The notes under the pieces are model-generated. The model saw nothing but the letters and a program-made list of their open reading frames with translations. It was not told where the DNA came from and made no database searches. The position numbers and the translations under genes are program-made. Shown here piece by piece: positions 1 through 6,627 of a DNA stretch of 13,790 nucleotides. Position 1 is the stretch's first letter. Each line of letters starts with the position of its first letter. Source of the stretch: Sporomusaceae bacterium (GTDB taxonomy: Bacteria; Bacillota; Negativicutes; DSM-13327); the NCBI GenBank assembly GCA_027492445.1, contig JAPUES010000134.1:1-13790 (forward strand), in the 5' to 3' direction.

Positions 1-76
1 TATGACCTTTTACAATCCCTATATTTACGGTTTCATCTAAGCCAAAATCATCGGCATTTATGATTAACTGTTTCAA
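1..76 (-). CDS. YdjC/ChbG/HpnK-family carbohydrate deacetylase, N-terminal fragment (runs off the window)
   Basis: Only the first 25 codons are present. They begin with TTG at 76-74, and the peptide (LKQLIINADDFGLDETVNIG and onward) carries the NADDFG signature of the YdjC/ChbG/HpnK family. In that family the paired aspartates sit at the metal centre of a de-N-acetylase acting on amino sugars or related glycolipid precursors. The TTG start is chosen because AGGGGAG lies 8 bases upstream and no in-frame ATG is nearby. The gene begins 33 bases after the folE2 stop with no terminator between, so it is probably the third gene of the queC-folE2 transcript. The substrate cannot be judged from this fragment. 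The family call is fairly secure; the subfamily (chitobiose deacetylase versus hopanoid HpnK) is open. Confidence 0.75.
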   Translation of the reverse strand, partial: MKQLIINADDFGLDETVNIGIVKGH

Positions 77-109
77 AGCAAGAACTCCCCTATACCATTC
101 ACTTGTTGG

Positions 110-895
110 TTATTTTACAGATTCTACATGGCGAGCATAAGCACTATGATTATGAATGGATTCATAATTTTCACATTGGATTTCAAACCAACGGACATGT
201 TTTTCTTGCCGCAAGGATAGTACTAAATCTCGCAGGACATCTTCTACAAATTTTGCATTTTCGTAGGCATATTCTGTCACATATTTTTCATCTTCCCGCT
301 TTAAGAGAGGATATACAGGACAGCTACCTTCTGCTTCGAGTAAGGATACTAAATCTTCAATCCAAATGAATTTTCCGCTAGCATATTTAATTTTAACTTT
401 CATAAGGCCCCGTTGATTATGAGCGCCATAGGCTGAGATTTCCTTACTGCAAGGGCATAAGGAGGTAAAAGGAACCTCAGTGCCTAAGGTAAAGTCTAAG
501 GGTTGTCCTTTTGTTAAGGTGGCTGAAAAAGTACAATCCACATCAAGCATACTTTTTAGACCACTCACGGGAGCAACCTTTTCAACAAAATATTTAAAAT
601 GAATATCCATTTGGGCATATTCAGCATCTAATTTATCAATGGTATCCGTTAAAATAAACTCCATTTCTTTACTGGAAACGGGTTTTTGGCTCCATTCGCT
701 TAAGATGCCAATAAATCGGCTCATATGGGTTCCCTTATACTCTTTCGGTAAATTGACAGTAAGGTTAATTTTAGCTAAAACGGATTGAAAGGAACCCGCC
801 TTAGTTTTAATTAGAAAGGGTAAATGCACATCACTGACGCCTACATTTTGAATAGCAATGCCCCGATCATCAGAGATATTTTGAACATCTTTCAA
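110..895 (-). CDS. folE2: GTP cyclohydrolase FolE2 (type IB)
   Basis: 261 residues, the normal length for GTP cyclohydrolase IB (DUF198/COG1469). The enzyme opens GTP to 7,8-dihydroneopterin triphosphate, the entry step shared by folate and 7-deazaguanine (queuosine) synthesis. The signature FTSLCPCSKEISAYGAHNQRG spans residues 143-163. C147 has the position of the metal-binding catalytic cysteine described for this family, and H159 is another likely ligand. The family differs from the zinc enzyme FolE in tolerating other metals. The start is TTG (895-893), with GAGGG lying inside the end of queC; no in-frame ATG occurs until about codon 58. It begins 3 bases after the queC stop. The pairing suggests a supply role for preQ0/queuosine rather than only a zinc-starvation backup. 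I see no Zur-like operator. Confidence 0.95.
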   Translation of the reverse strand: MKDVQNISDDRGIAIQNVGVSDVHLPFLIKTKAGSFQSVLAKINLTVNLPKEYKGTHMSRFIGILSEWSQKPVSSKEMEFILTDTIDKLDAEYAQMDIHFKYFVEKVAPVSGLKSMLDVDCTFSATLTKGQPLDFTLGTEVPFTSLCPCSKEISAYGAHNQRGLMKVKIKYASGKFIWIEDLVSLLEAEGSCPVYPLLKREDEKYVTEYAYENAKFVEDVLRDLVLSLRQEKHVRWFEIQCENYESIHNHSAYARHVESVK

Positions 896-898
896 ATT

Positions 899-1576
899 TT
901 ATTCCCTCGTTTCATATAAAATAGGATCTGTAGTACCTGCATCCATAAAACCTTTTAATCTTAGCAGACAACTATCACATTGTCCACAGGCAGCCTCGCC
1001 GCCTTGATAACAACTGGTGGTTAAATGAAGAGGAGCCTGCAGGGAAGTGCCGAGTACTACAATATCTTTTTTTGTTAAATGCAGTAGTGGCGTTTCAATT
1101 TTAATTGCTCGCCCATCTTGCACACTGGCTTTTGTACTATAATTTGCTAATTCTTGAAATAAATTAATAAATTCTGGGCGACAGTCTGGATAACCAGAAT
1201 AATCAAGGGCATTCACCCCAATAAAAATACAATCAGCACCTGTAACCTCGGCATAACCTAAGGCATAGCTTAAGAAAATTAGATTTCTAGCAGGAACATA
1301 AGTGATGGGGATTTCTGTTTCATTTACATCCCCTGTTGGGACAGAGAGTTCCTTGTCCGTTAAAGCACTGCCACCAATGGCGTCCATATTAGTGTTTATG
1401 ACAATATGCTTTTTTATCTTATAATATTCGGCCACACTGCAAGCACTTTTAAGCTCCCGATTATGGCGCTGATTGTAATTAAAACTAATGGGAAATAGCT
1501 CATAGCCCATACTTTGGGCTACGGCCATACATACGGTGGAGTCGAGCCCTCCTGATAACAATACAACTGCTTTCAT
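899..1576 (-). CDS. queC: 7-cyano-7-deazaguanine synthase QueC
   Basis: 225 residues, full length. QueC uses ATP and ammonia to turn 7-carboxy-7-deazaguanine into preQ0, the precursor of queuosine in tRNA. The PP-loop ATPase motif SGGLDS is at residues 8-13. A zinc-binding cluster of four cysteines near the C terminus (C189, C197, C200, C203; CxGGEAACGQCDSC pattern) is typical of QueC. The ATG at 1576-1574 is preceded by GAGGGG. queC is first of a probable queC-folE2-deacetylase operon. A possible promoter lies in the 104 bases upstream. queD and queE, which supply the substrate, are not in this window. Confidence 0.96.
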   Translation of the reverse strand: MKAVVLLSGGLDSTVCMAVAQSMGYELFPISFNYNQRHNRELKSACSVAEYYKIKKHIVINTNMDAIGGSALTDKELSVPTGDVNETEIPITYVPARNLIFLSYALGYAEVTGADCIFIGVNALDYSGYPDCRPEFINLFQELANYSTKASVQDGRAIKIETPLLHLTKKDIVVLGTSLQAPLHLTTSCYQGGEAACGQCDSCLLRLKGFMDAGTTDPILYETRE

Positions 1577-1609
1577 TTTCTTACACCCCTCATCTTATTA
1601 CAGCATACT

Positions 1610-1652
1610 AAAAAGTCCATTTGCCTCTAGTATTCTAGCATCTGGACTTTTT
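1610..1652 (-). terminator. Terminator-like hairpin after the HD-GYP gene
   Basis: A perfect 10-bp inverted repeat (AAAAAGTCCA at 1610-1619 and TGGACTTTTT at 1643-1652) encloses a 23-base loop with a small CTAG/CTAG inner stem. On the minus strand the stem ends in TTTTT, so it can end transcripts from the HD-GYP gene whose stop is at 1681. The arms are symmetric (A5/T5), so it could also work in the other direction. The large loop and modest stem GC make it weaker than a textbook terminator. Confidence 0.55.
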
Positions 1653-1659
1653 AAAACAA
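1632..1659 (-). promoter_or_regulatory. Possible sigma-A promoter for queC-folE2
   Basis: On the minus strand TTGTTT (1659-1654), a 16-base spacer and TAGAAT (1637-1632) form a plausible promoter. TGC directly before the -10 makes it an extended -10 (TGCTAGAAT). Transcription would start inside the loop of the hairpin at 1610-1652, so the new transcript would not contain that whole hairpin, whereas read-through from the HD-GYP gene would. The -35 is weak, so this is tentative. Confidence 0.4.
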
Positions 1660-1680
1660 ATTTTTATATAAAAGCTAAGA

Positions 1681-2784
1681 TTACGCTTCCATTAATTCAA
1701 CAATACTAATACTCTTATTTCTTTCTAAATCAATAAATTCACCATCTTGTGTGCAAACCGTAGGACGTGTACCCATAAATTGTCCTAGAAATACCACCTC
1801 TGCACTGCGTCCATCGTCTAATTTTACCGTATTGCCAATGAAATAATTACGAACATTATTTAAAAATACGGTACAAATAGTAGGATCTAACTTATTATAC
1901 ATTTCACCAGCCATGGTTTCTACGACGGCAAAAGGAGTAACTTTACTATGATAGACACGATTAGATGTCATCGCATCATAGGTATCCGCCACCGCAATGA
2001 TTTTTGCATAATCATGAATTTTATCGGCTTTTATCTTAAAAGGATAACCACTCCCGTCCATACGTTCATGATGCTGTAATATGGCATATAAAATAGTAGG
2101 AGAAAGTATTTTATTCTCTTTAATTAGTTTATAACCGAGGGTCGTATGGGTTTGCATGATTTCCATTTCCGGCGCAGTTAACTTATCCGGTTTATCAAGA
2201 ATTTCTAAAGGAATTTGAGTTTTGCCAATATCATGGAGTAAACCAGCAAGAACCAAATCGGACAAATTGGCTTTCGTATAGCCTAACCATTTGCCAAGAA
2301 CACCACAAATAACAGCAACATTAACAGAATGGTGAAAGGTATAATCGTTTTGCCGGCGTACCATATGTAAGTTATTAATAACACCAATGGATTCTAGCAT
2401 AGGGAAAATGGCATTATCGGATAACTCCTTCATTTCTTCTAAAGGAGCTTCTTTAAAATAACGCATATTCTCAAAGGCACCTTTAATAGCATTTGTGGTA
2501 TCGTCGTAATTATTATAAAACTTTTGCTGGTTTTCCGATAGAGGAATTTCTACTTTTACGGGAGCTTCTACCTTTAGTGGCGTTGGCTCTTCTTTAGCCA
2601 CTGCTTTTTCACGGATGTAGATAGAAGCAATATCCCAGCAATCTAACCCTTCAATAATAGCTTCTGTTAAGACAATCCCCTCAAGCAACATAATTTGCCC
2701 GCTATCTGTTAAAACATCTTTACCAACTTCCATACCTGGCTTTACATCCCGTAGTCGATATTGTTTTCTAGTATAACTTGACAT
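1681..2784 (-). CDS. HD-GYP domain protein (probable c-di-GMP phosphodiesterase), copy 1
   Basis: 367 residues, predicted soluble. Residues about 9-58 are the N-terminal module often found before HD-GYP domains (VKPGMEVGKDVL, then LLEG). A charged, proline-rich linker covers about 60-85. The HD-GYP domain covers about 145-310, with HHSVNV 151-156, HDIGK 184-188 and an intact HHERMDGSGYP at 238-248. The family hydrolyses cyclic di-GMP, so catalytic competence is likely. A C-terminal tail of about 50 residues (DDGRSAEVV) resembles that of the second HD-GYP protein here. The ATG has a strong GGGGG site 8 bases upstream. It starts 32 bases after larC with no terminator between, so it is probably co-transcribed with larBC. 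No sensor domain is visible, so the input signal is unknown. Confidence 0.9.
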   Translation of the reverse strand: MSSYTRKQYRLRDVKPGMEVGKDVLTDSGQIMLLEGIVLTEAIIEGLDCWDIASIYIREKAVAKEEPTPLKVEAPVKVEIPLSENQQKFYNNYDDTTNAIKGAFENMRYFKEAPLEEMKELSDNAIFPMLESIGVINNLHMVRRQNDYTFHHSVNVAVICGVLGKWLGYTKANLSDLVLAGLLHDIGKTQIPLEILDKPDKLTAPEMEIMQTHTTLGYKLIKENKILSPTILYAILQHHERMDGSGYPFKIKADKIHDYAKIIAVADTYDAMTSNRVYHSKVTPFAVVETMAGEMYNKLDPTICTVFLNNVRNYFIGNTVKLDDGRSAEVVFLGQFMGTRPTVCTQDGEFIDLERNKSISIVELMEA

Positions 2785-2816
2785 CTTATAATCCCCCTTA
2801 CCCTTTGGTTACACTA

Positions 2817-4010
2817 TTATGCTTTTAAATTAGGAAAATGTAGTGTATTACGTGCTGCTTCCAATAAAGTTTGCTGTATTTCTTTGAGCGGAATACCGGT
2901 CTCAATTGCGAGTTTTTTACAGTCCTCGTACTCTGGAGTTATACTACAGACCTTACCATTATAAGAACTGATTTTAACCTTAGCAGATCCAAAAGGTCGG
3001 TTTATAGTTATAACATTCCGTTCTAGCATTTCTCGGTTTACCACATAATGGCGTAAGCCAATGGTAGAGGTTTCTTCGAATAGGAGGAGAATGACTTTTG
3101 GTAGCAACTGGCTATCAAGTAGCACGGAGAGCTTGGTTGCCATACGGTTTTTTTTCATAATAATAGGGGTCAGCCAGACGTCAAATACTCCCATTGCTAG
3201 TAACTTATCCATCACGTAAGGGAAAATTTGAGGACTTGCATCGTCAATGTTTGCCTCGACTACTATAGTTTCCTGGTTTATAGCCTCTAGCTCCATCTCT
3301 CCAATGTGCATTCTTAGAACATTGGGAATGGGTAAATCCCATGTGCCTGCTCCATAGCCAAGGCTATGGCTAATAAACTTTTCTGGCATATCGCCATAAG
3401 CGCTGCCCAAAGCAGCAAGGATAGCTGCTCCCGTTGGGGTTACTAATTCTTTCTTGATGGTACCATGATAATAAGGAATATTTTTAAGCAGTTCAGCGGT
3501 AGCAGGGGCTGGCACCGGCATTAAACCATGACAGCACTCGACAAAGCCACTTCCAACTTGTAACTTTGAGGTATAAATCCCTTCAATCCCAAGATAATGT
3601 AACCCAGAGGCGACCCCCACAATATCAACAATGGCATCAACGGCACCTACTTCGTGGAAATGAATGGCCTCTATGGTCGTACCATGCACTTTTGCTTCGG
3701 CCTGGGCTAATACTAAGAAAATTTTCTTGCTGTCTTCTTTTATTTTATCATCAAGCTTGGAAGCATCAATGATTTGATAAATATCTGATAAATGACGATG
3801 GTGATGATGGTCATGAGTAAGCTCCACTTGTACATATTGAGCGGAAATACCCTTCTTCACTACCCTTTCTACAATTAGCTTATACCCATGAATGGGTAAT
3901 AAGGCTAACTGCTGGCGTAATATTTCTTCTGGTAGACCTGCATCTAAGAAGGCTCCAAGTAGCATATTGCCACTAATACCAGAAAAACAATCTAAATACA
4001 GTATTTTCAT
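2817..4010 (-). CDS. larC: Nickel-pincer cofactor biosynthesis protein LarC (nickel insertase)
   Basis: 397 residues, formerly DUF111. LarC is the CTP-dependent cyclometallase that inserts nickel into the thiolated pyridinium intermediate, the last step of nickel-pincer nucleotide synthesis for lactate racemase and related LarA enzymes. The N terminus LYLDCFSGISGNMLLGAFLD is typical. A histidine-rich stretch (HDHHHHRH, 66-73) is a likely nickel-handling segment. Family blocks include HFHEVGAVDAIVDIVG, PVPAPATAELL, ELVTPTGAAIL and EANIDDASPQ. The reading frame is continuous, unlike Lactobacillus plantarum, where larC is split (larC1/larC2) and needs a frameshift. It starts 4 bases after the larB stop; its GAGG site overlaps that stop. 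Neither LarE nor a LarA racemase is encoded in the window. Confidence 0.96.
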   Translation of the reverse strand: MKILYLDCFSGISGNMLLGAFLDAGLPEEILRQQLALLPIHGYKLIVERVVKKGISAQYVQVELTHDHHHHRHLSDIYQIIDASKLDDKIKEDSKKIFLVLAQAEAKVHGTTIEAIHFHEVGAVDAIVDIVGVASGLHYLGIEGIYTSKLQVGSGFVECCHGLMPVPAPATAELLKNIPYYHGTIKKELVTPTGAAILAALGSAYGDMPEKFISHSLGYGAGTWDLPIPNVLRMHIGEMELEAINQETIVVEANIDDASPQIFPYVMDKLLAMGVFDVWLTPIIMKKNRMATKLSVLLDSQLLPKVILLLFEETSTIGLRHYVVNREMLERNVITINRPFGSAKVKISSYNGKVCSITPEYEDCKKLAIETGIPLKEIQQTLLEAARNTLHFPNLKA

Positions 4011-4014
4011 CCTC

Positions 4015-4767
4015 TTACCTCATCTTATTAATAATACTTGCCAAACGTCCTGCGCCAAAGCCATTATCAATATTAACAACAGACACTCCAGCGGCGCAGC
4101 TACTGAGCATACCAAGCAAGGCTGCTATGCCGCCAAAGCTAGCTCCATAGCCGATACTAGTAGGTAGAGCAATAACGGGCTTTTCTACCATTCCTCCGAC
4201 GACACTCACCAAAGCCCCCTCCATGCCAGCTGCAACAATAATAACATTGGCCTTAAGGATACGATCTTGTTGGGCAAATAAGCGGTGAATACCAGCGACA
4301 CCCACATCATAAATACGTTCGACTTTATTACCCATAATCTCGGCGGTAATGGCTGCTTCCTCAGCAGCAGGAAGATCACTAGTACCTGCTGTCATCACCA
4401 AAATTACACGGTTATCGTCGGTTAGTAGTTTTTCTCGCTCTAGAATAATTAATTTAGAAATCTCATCATACTGAGCAGCAGGAAGAACAGCTTTTACTGC
4501 GAGATACATCTCCATGGTAGCCCTTGTTCCTAAGATATTAGGGTTGTGCATAGCCAATCGTTCCATAATAGCTACAACCTGGGGGACGGTTTTACCAAGG
4601 CAAAACACTACTTCGGGAAACCCTTGCCGCATCATACGATGATGATCAATTTTTGCAAAATCTAAATCTTCATAGGGTAATAATTTTAAGGTATCTAATA
4701 TTTCTTCAAGGGATAATTGGTCATTTCGAAATTCTTGTAATAGGTTACGCAAATGATCTATATTCAT
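4015..4767 (-). CDS. larB: Nickel-pincer cofactor biosynthesis protein LarB
   Basis: 250 residues. LarB carboxylates nicotinic acid adenine dinucleotide and hydrolyses its phosphoanhydride, giving the dicarboxylated mononucleotide that starts nickel-pincer synthesis. The second half is related to the PurE (AIR carboxylase) fold: VMTAGTSDLPAAEEA, then DVGVAGIHRL, AAGMEGALVSVVGG and PTSIGYGASFGG. C224 in LSSCAAGVSVVNIDNGFGAG is the likely conserved cysteine near the active site. The ATG at 4767 has AGGAG 7 bases upstream. It is the first gene of larB-larC-HD-GYP. A promoter (4876-4905) and a leader of about 100 bases precede it, and the leader can pair away the ribosome binding site. Confidence 0.96.
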   Translation of the reverse strand: MNIDHLRNLLQEFRNDQLSLEEILDTLKLLPYEDLDFAKIDHHRMMRQGFPEVVFCLGKTVPQVVAIMERLAMHNPNILGTRATMEMYLAVKAVLPAAQYDEISKLIILEREKLLTDDNRVILVMTAGTSDLPAAEEAAITAEIMGNKVERIYDVGVAGIHRLFAQQDRILKANVIIVAAGMEGALVSVVGGMVEKPVIALPTSIGYGASFGGIAALLGMLSSCAAGVSVVNIDNGFGAGRLASIINKMR

Positions 4768-4869
4768 AGTTATACTCCTAGTAAAGGATTGCTGTTAGAA
4801 ACTTTTAAATAGCACCAAATAACATATAGATACATATTTGACTTACAGGAGGAAAAATCCTTTTTAATT
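4768..4869 (-). promoter_or_regulatory. larB 5' leader with alternative pairings around the Shine-Dalgarno
   Basis: The predicted leader has two mutually exclusive helices. CTCCTGTAA (4851-4843) can pair with TTAC-T-AGGAG (4784-4775), nine pairs with one bulged T, covering the larB Shine-Dalgarno AGGAG (4779-4775). AAAGGATT (4863-4856) can instead pair perfectly with AATCCTTT (4790-4783), which takes the two bases shared with the first helix. A short AGGA-TTTT-TCCT hairpin (4861-4850) competes with both. This is the layout of a translational switch, but it matches no riboswitch class I recognise. The pairings are seen in the sequence; the function is inferred. Confidence 0.4.
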
Positions 4870-4875
4870 ATTACT

Positions 4876-4905
4876 ATTATAGGTCATTTTTATAAAAAAT
4901 AGCAA
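4876..4905 (-). promoter_or_regulatory. Probable sigma-A promoter of the larBC operon
   Basis: A perfect TATAAT (4881-4876) lies 18 bases from TTGCTA (4905-4900) on the minus strand. The -35 begins at the end of the T-tract of the upstream terminator. Transcription would start near 4869, giving a leader of about 100 bases before larB. Confidence 0.6.
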
Positions 4906-4928
4906 AAAAAACTTAGCCTTGCCAAGTT
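4904..4928 (-). terminator. Intrinsic terminator after the second HD-GYP gene
   Basis: On the minus strand AACTTGGC (4928-4921), loop AAG and GCTAAGTT (4917-4910) form an 8-bp stem with one G-T pair, followed directly by a T-run. Flanking AATAGCAAAAA / TTTTTTGCTATT lets the stem extend into the HD-GYP stop codon (4938-4936). It separates the aroK/HD-GYP unit from larBC. Confidence 0.8.
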
Positions 4929-4935
4929 CTTTTTG

Positions 4936-5976
4936 CTATTTTGCAATTAAGATATTCATTTCCTGTTGGTCGAGTAAATTCGTCATACCATCCTCAGTTG
5001 CAATAAAGGGCCGAAATAAATTACTGCTATTGAGGCCCACAACCTTCCCTACCCTTCCATCGCTAAGGGCGACAAAACTCTCAAGGGGGTAAGGGATAGC
5101 AATTTTGTTAAAGGCTTCAATGACCTGAGGATCAAAATGAATTCCATTTCCCTCATTGATCATTTGAATGGCAGTATAGGAAGATAAACGAGAACGATAT
5201 ACCCGATCCGTTGTAAGAGCGTCATAAACATCAGCGACAGCAACAATACGGGCTAAAGGATGAATTTTAGCTTTTGTAATACCCCAAGGATAACCACTAC
5301 CATTACAACGTTCGTGATGCTGCAAGGCCATAAACATAATGCGATAATCTAGCTGTACATCAATCTTAAGTAAATTATAGCCAATCGAAGCATGTTCCTT
5401 GATTTCATTAAACTCGGCAATTGTCAACGTATCTTGTTTATTTAAAATTTCAGGAGATATTTTAATTTTACCAAAATCGTGCAATAAGCCACCCATTCCA
5501 AGTAAACACAATTCATCATGAGGAAGTTTCATAGACATACCAATAATAATAGAGAATAAACAAACATTCACACTATGCAAATATAAATAATCACTCGTGT
5601 CAATTAATTCACTCACATAAAGTAATACATTTTTACGCTTTGTGATGCTAACCACCACATCTTCAATATAGGATTGCAGTTCGAAGAACTGTTCTGGCAG
5701 GCCATTGCCCATGGAAAAAGCATTCTGAACACTAGCAAGTAATCGTAAGCGCGCTTCTGTAGAAATAATATCTTGCATCATATGAATTTCTAAATTTTCA
5801 TAGTCTTGGTCTTTTATAAAAATAGAAGCTACTTTATGTTTTTCTAGTAAGAGAACCAGTTCTTTGTGTAAAGGGGTTCCCTCTTGAAGTAATAGTCTGC
5901 CAAATTGATCAATTACATCTTGTGCTAAGATCATTCCTTCACGGACATTCTTTAACAATAGCGGCTTAATTGTCAT
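4936..5976 (-). CDS. HD-GYP domain protein (probable c-di-GMP phosphodiesterase), copy 2
   Basis: 346 residues with the same architecture as the copy at 1681-2784. An N-terminal module covers about 4-58 (VREGMILAQDVID, LLLQEGTPL), the HD-GYP domain about 130-290 (HSVNV 134-138, HDFGK 166-170), and a C-terminal tail contains LSDGRVGKVVGL. The GYP motif reads HHERCNGSGYP (220-230); the usual D of HHExxDGSGYP is N225. The metal-binding histidines and HD pair are intact, so activity remains plausible. The start is awkward: GGGAGG is only 2 bases before the ATG at 5976, a stop lies four codons upstream, and no other canonical start fits well. A good promoter (6040-6068) and a hairpin leader precede it. 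It lies 120 bases after aroK and ends in an intrinsic terminator. Confidence 0.88.
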   Translation of the reverse strand: MTIKPLLLKNVREGMILAQDVIDQFGRLLLQEGTPLHKELVLLLEKHKVASIFIKDQDYENLEIHMMQDIISTEARLRLLASVQNAFSMGNGLPEQFFELQSYIEDVVVSITKRKNVLLYVSELIDTSDYLYLHSVNVCLFSIIIGMSMKLPHDELCLLGMGGLLHDFGKIKISPEILNKQDTLTIAEFNEIKEHASIGYNLLKIDVQLDYRIMFMALQHHERCNGSGYPWGITKAKIHPLARIVAVADVYDALTTDRVYRSRLSSYTAIQMINEGNGIHFDPQVIEAFNKIAIPYPLESFVALSDGRVGKVVGLNSSNLFRPFIATEDGMTNLLDQQEMNILIAK

Positions 5977-6033
5977 AACCTCCCACTATAGTACATTTAG
6001 CCTTTCATTAAAAGGCATTTACTGCCTTATTTC
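5977..6033 (-). promoter_or_regulatory. Leader of HD-GYP gene with two competing hairpins
   Basis: Three related segments lie in a row on the minus strand: AAGGCA (6027-6022), TGCCTTT (6017-6011) and AAAGGC (6005-6000). The middle one can pair with either neighbour, giving two mutually exclusive stems of about 6 bp shortly before the ribosome binding site. There is no T-run after either, so termination is unlikely; translation or mRNA stability is more plausible. It matches no c-di-GMP riboswitch I know. Confidence 0.4.
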
Positions 6034-6050
6034 TACATAATTCTACATAA
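6031..6050 (-). repeat. Perfect 10-bp tandem repeat in the HD-GYP promoter
   Basis: The 10-mer TTATGTAGAA (minus strand) occurs twice back to back. The first copy supplies most of the -10 hexamer TAGAAT; the second puts a spare TAGAAA just downstream, across the likely start point. It could be a small slippage duplication or a pair of binding half-sites. Confidence 0.7.
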
Positions 6051-6068
6051 AATTCACAATTTTTGCAA
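6040..6068 (-). promoter_or_regulatory. Sigma-A promoter for the second HD-GYP gene
   Basis: TTGCAA (6068-6063), a 17-base spacer and TAGAAT (6045-6040) on the minus strand, between the aroK stop and the HD-GYP start. Predicted transcription start is near 6033. The HD-GYP gene can therefore be made independently of the pilus/aroK transcript, although no terminator separates it from aroK. Confidence 0.65.
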
Positions 6069-6096
6069 GTAATTTTTATAGTGTTCGGATATAGTA

Positions 6097-6627
6097 TTAG
6101 CTTCGCCCCGGTAAATAACCTGTTTGTCGTAAAAAAAAGATAATTTCCGTAATAACGTGCTGGGGTGAACTTCTAGTGGTGTCAATGGTAAAATCAGCCC
6201 GCTGATATAGCTCATCTCGTTCCTCTAGCAATTGGTCAACAACCTGCTGACGAGAAATAACATCGACTAATAAGGGTCTATTGCTACGTCGTCCGGTACG
6301 CTCTAGAATCGTTTCAGATGAGGCAGTAAGCGCAATAAGAATACCATTTTTTTTAAGACGCTTCATATTTTCCGGTGATAATACTACCCCTCCACCCGTT
6401 GCAATGATTACATTATGATAGCGGGATACTTGCAGAATGACGTCTTTTTCTTTTTGGCGGAAATACTCTTCGCCAAACTGTGCAAAGATTTCACTTATCG
6501 ATAGGCTGCATTCATACTCTACCCGCTTGTCAGTATCAATTAAGGGTCTTCCTAAGCGACCAGCTAGCAGTCTACCAATCGTTGTTTTTCCTGTTCCCAT
6601 AAAGCCAATTAATACAATGTTTTTCAT
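6097..6627 (-). CDS. aroK: Shikimate kinase AroK
   Basis: 176 residues, the usual length. It phosphorylates shikimate at O3 using ATP in the chorismate pathway for aromatic amino acids and folate. The Walker A motif GFMGTGKTT is at 8-16. Shikimate-binding elements are DTD (31-33), R57 (EYFR) and GGG (78-80), and the lid arginine lies in GRRSNRPLL (R117). No convincing Shine-Dalgarno precedes the ATG. Instead the ATG overlaps the TGA of a 30-codon ORF (6624-6716) as ATGA, which suggests translation by coupling. aroK follows the pilM-N-O genes, the place it has after pilMNOPQ or hofMNOPQ in gammaproteobacteria. aroB is not in view. Confidence 0.95.
   Translation of the reverse strand: MKNIVLIGFMGTGKTTIGRLLAGRLGRPLIDTDKRVEYECSLSISEIFAQFGEEYFRQKEKDVILQVSRYHNVIIATGGGVVLSPENMKRLKKNGILIALTASSETILERTGRRSNRPLLVDVISRQQVVDQLLEERDELYQRADFTIDTTRSSPQHVITEIIFFLRQTGYLPGRS

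Noticed and set aside
1577..1680. preQ1 riboswitch upstream of queC
   Set aside because: The segment has CTAGAGG and a hairpin, but not the preQ1-I or preQ1-II core layout, and the stem is better explained as a terminator after the HD-GYP gene.
2817..4010. Programmed frameshift in larC as in Lactobacillus plantarum
   Set aside because: The gene is one continuous frame of normal length, so no frameshift is needed here.
4768..4935. NikR operator or known nickel/cobalt riboswitch upstream of larB
   Set aside because: I found no GTATGA/TCATAC dyad and no match to the known NiCo riboswitch layout.
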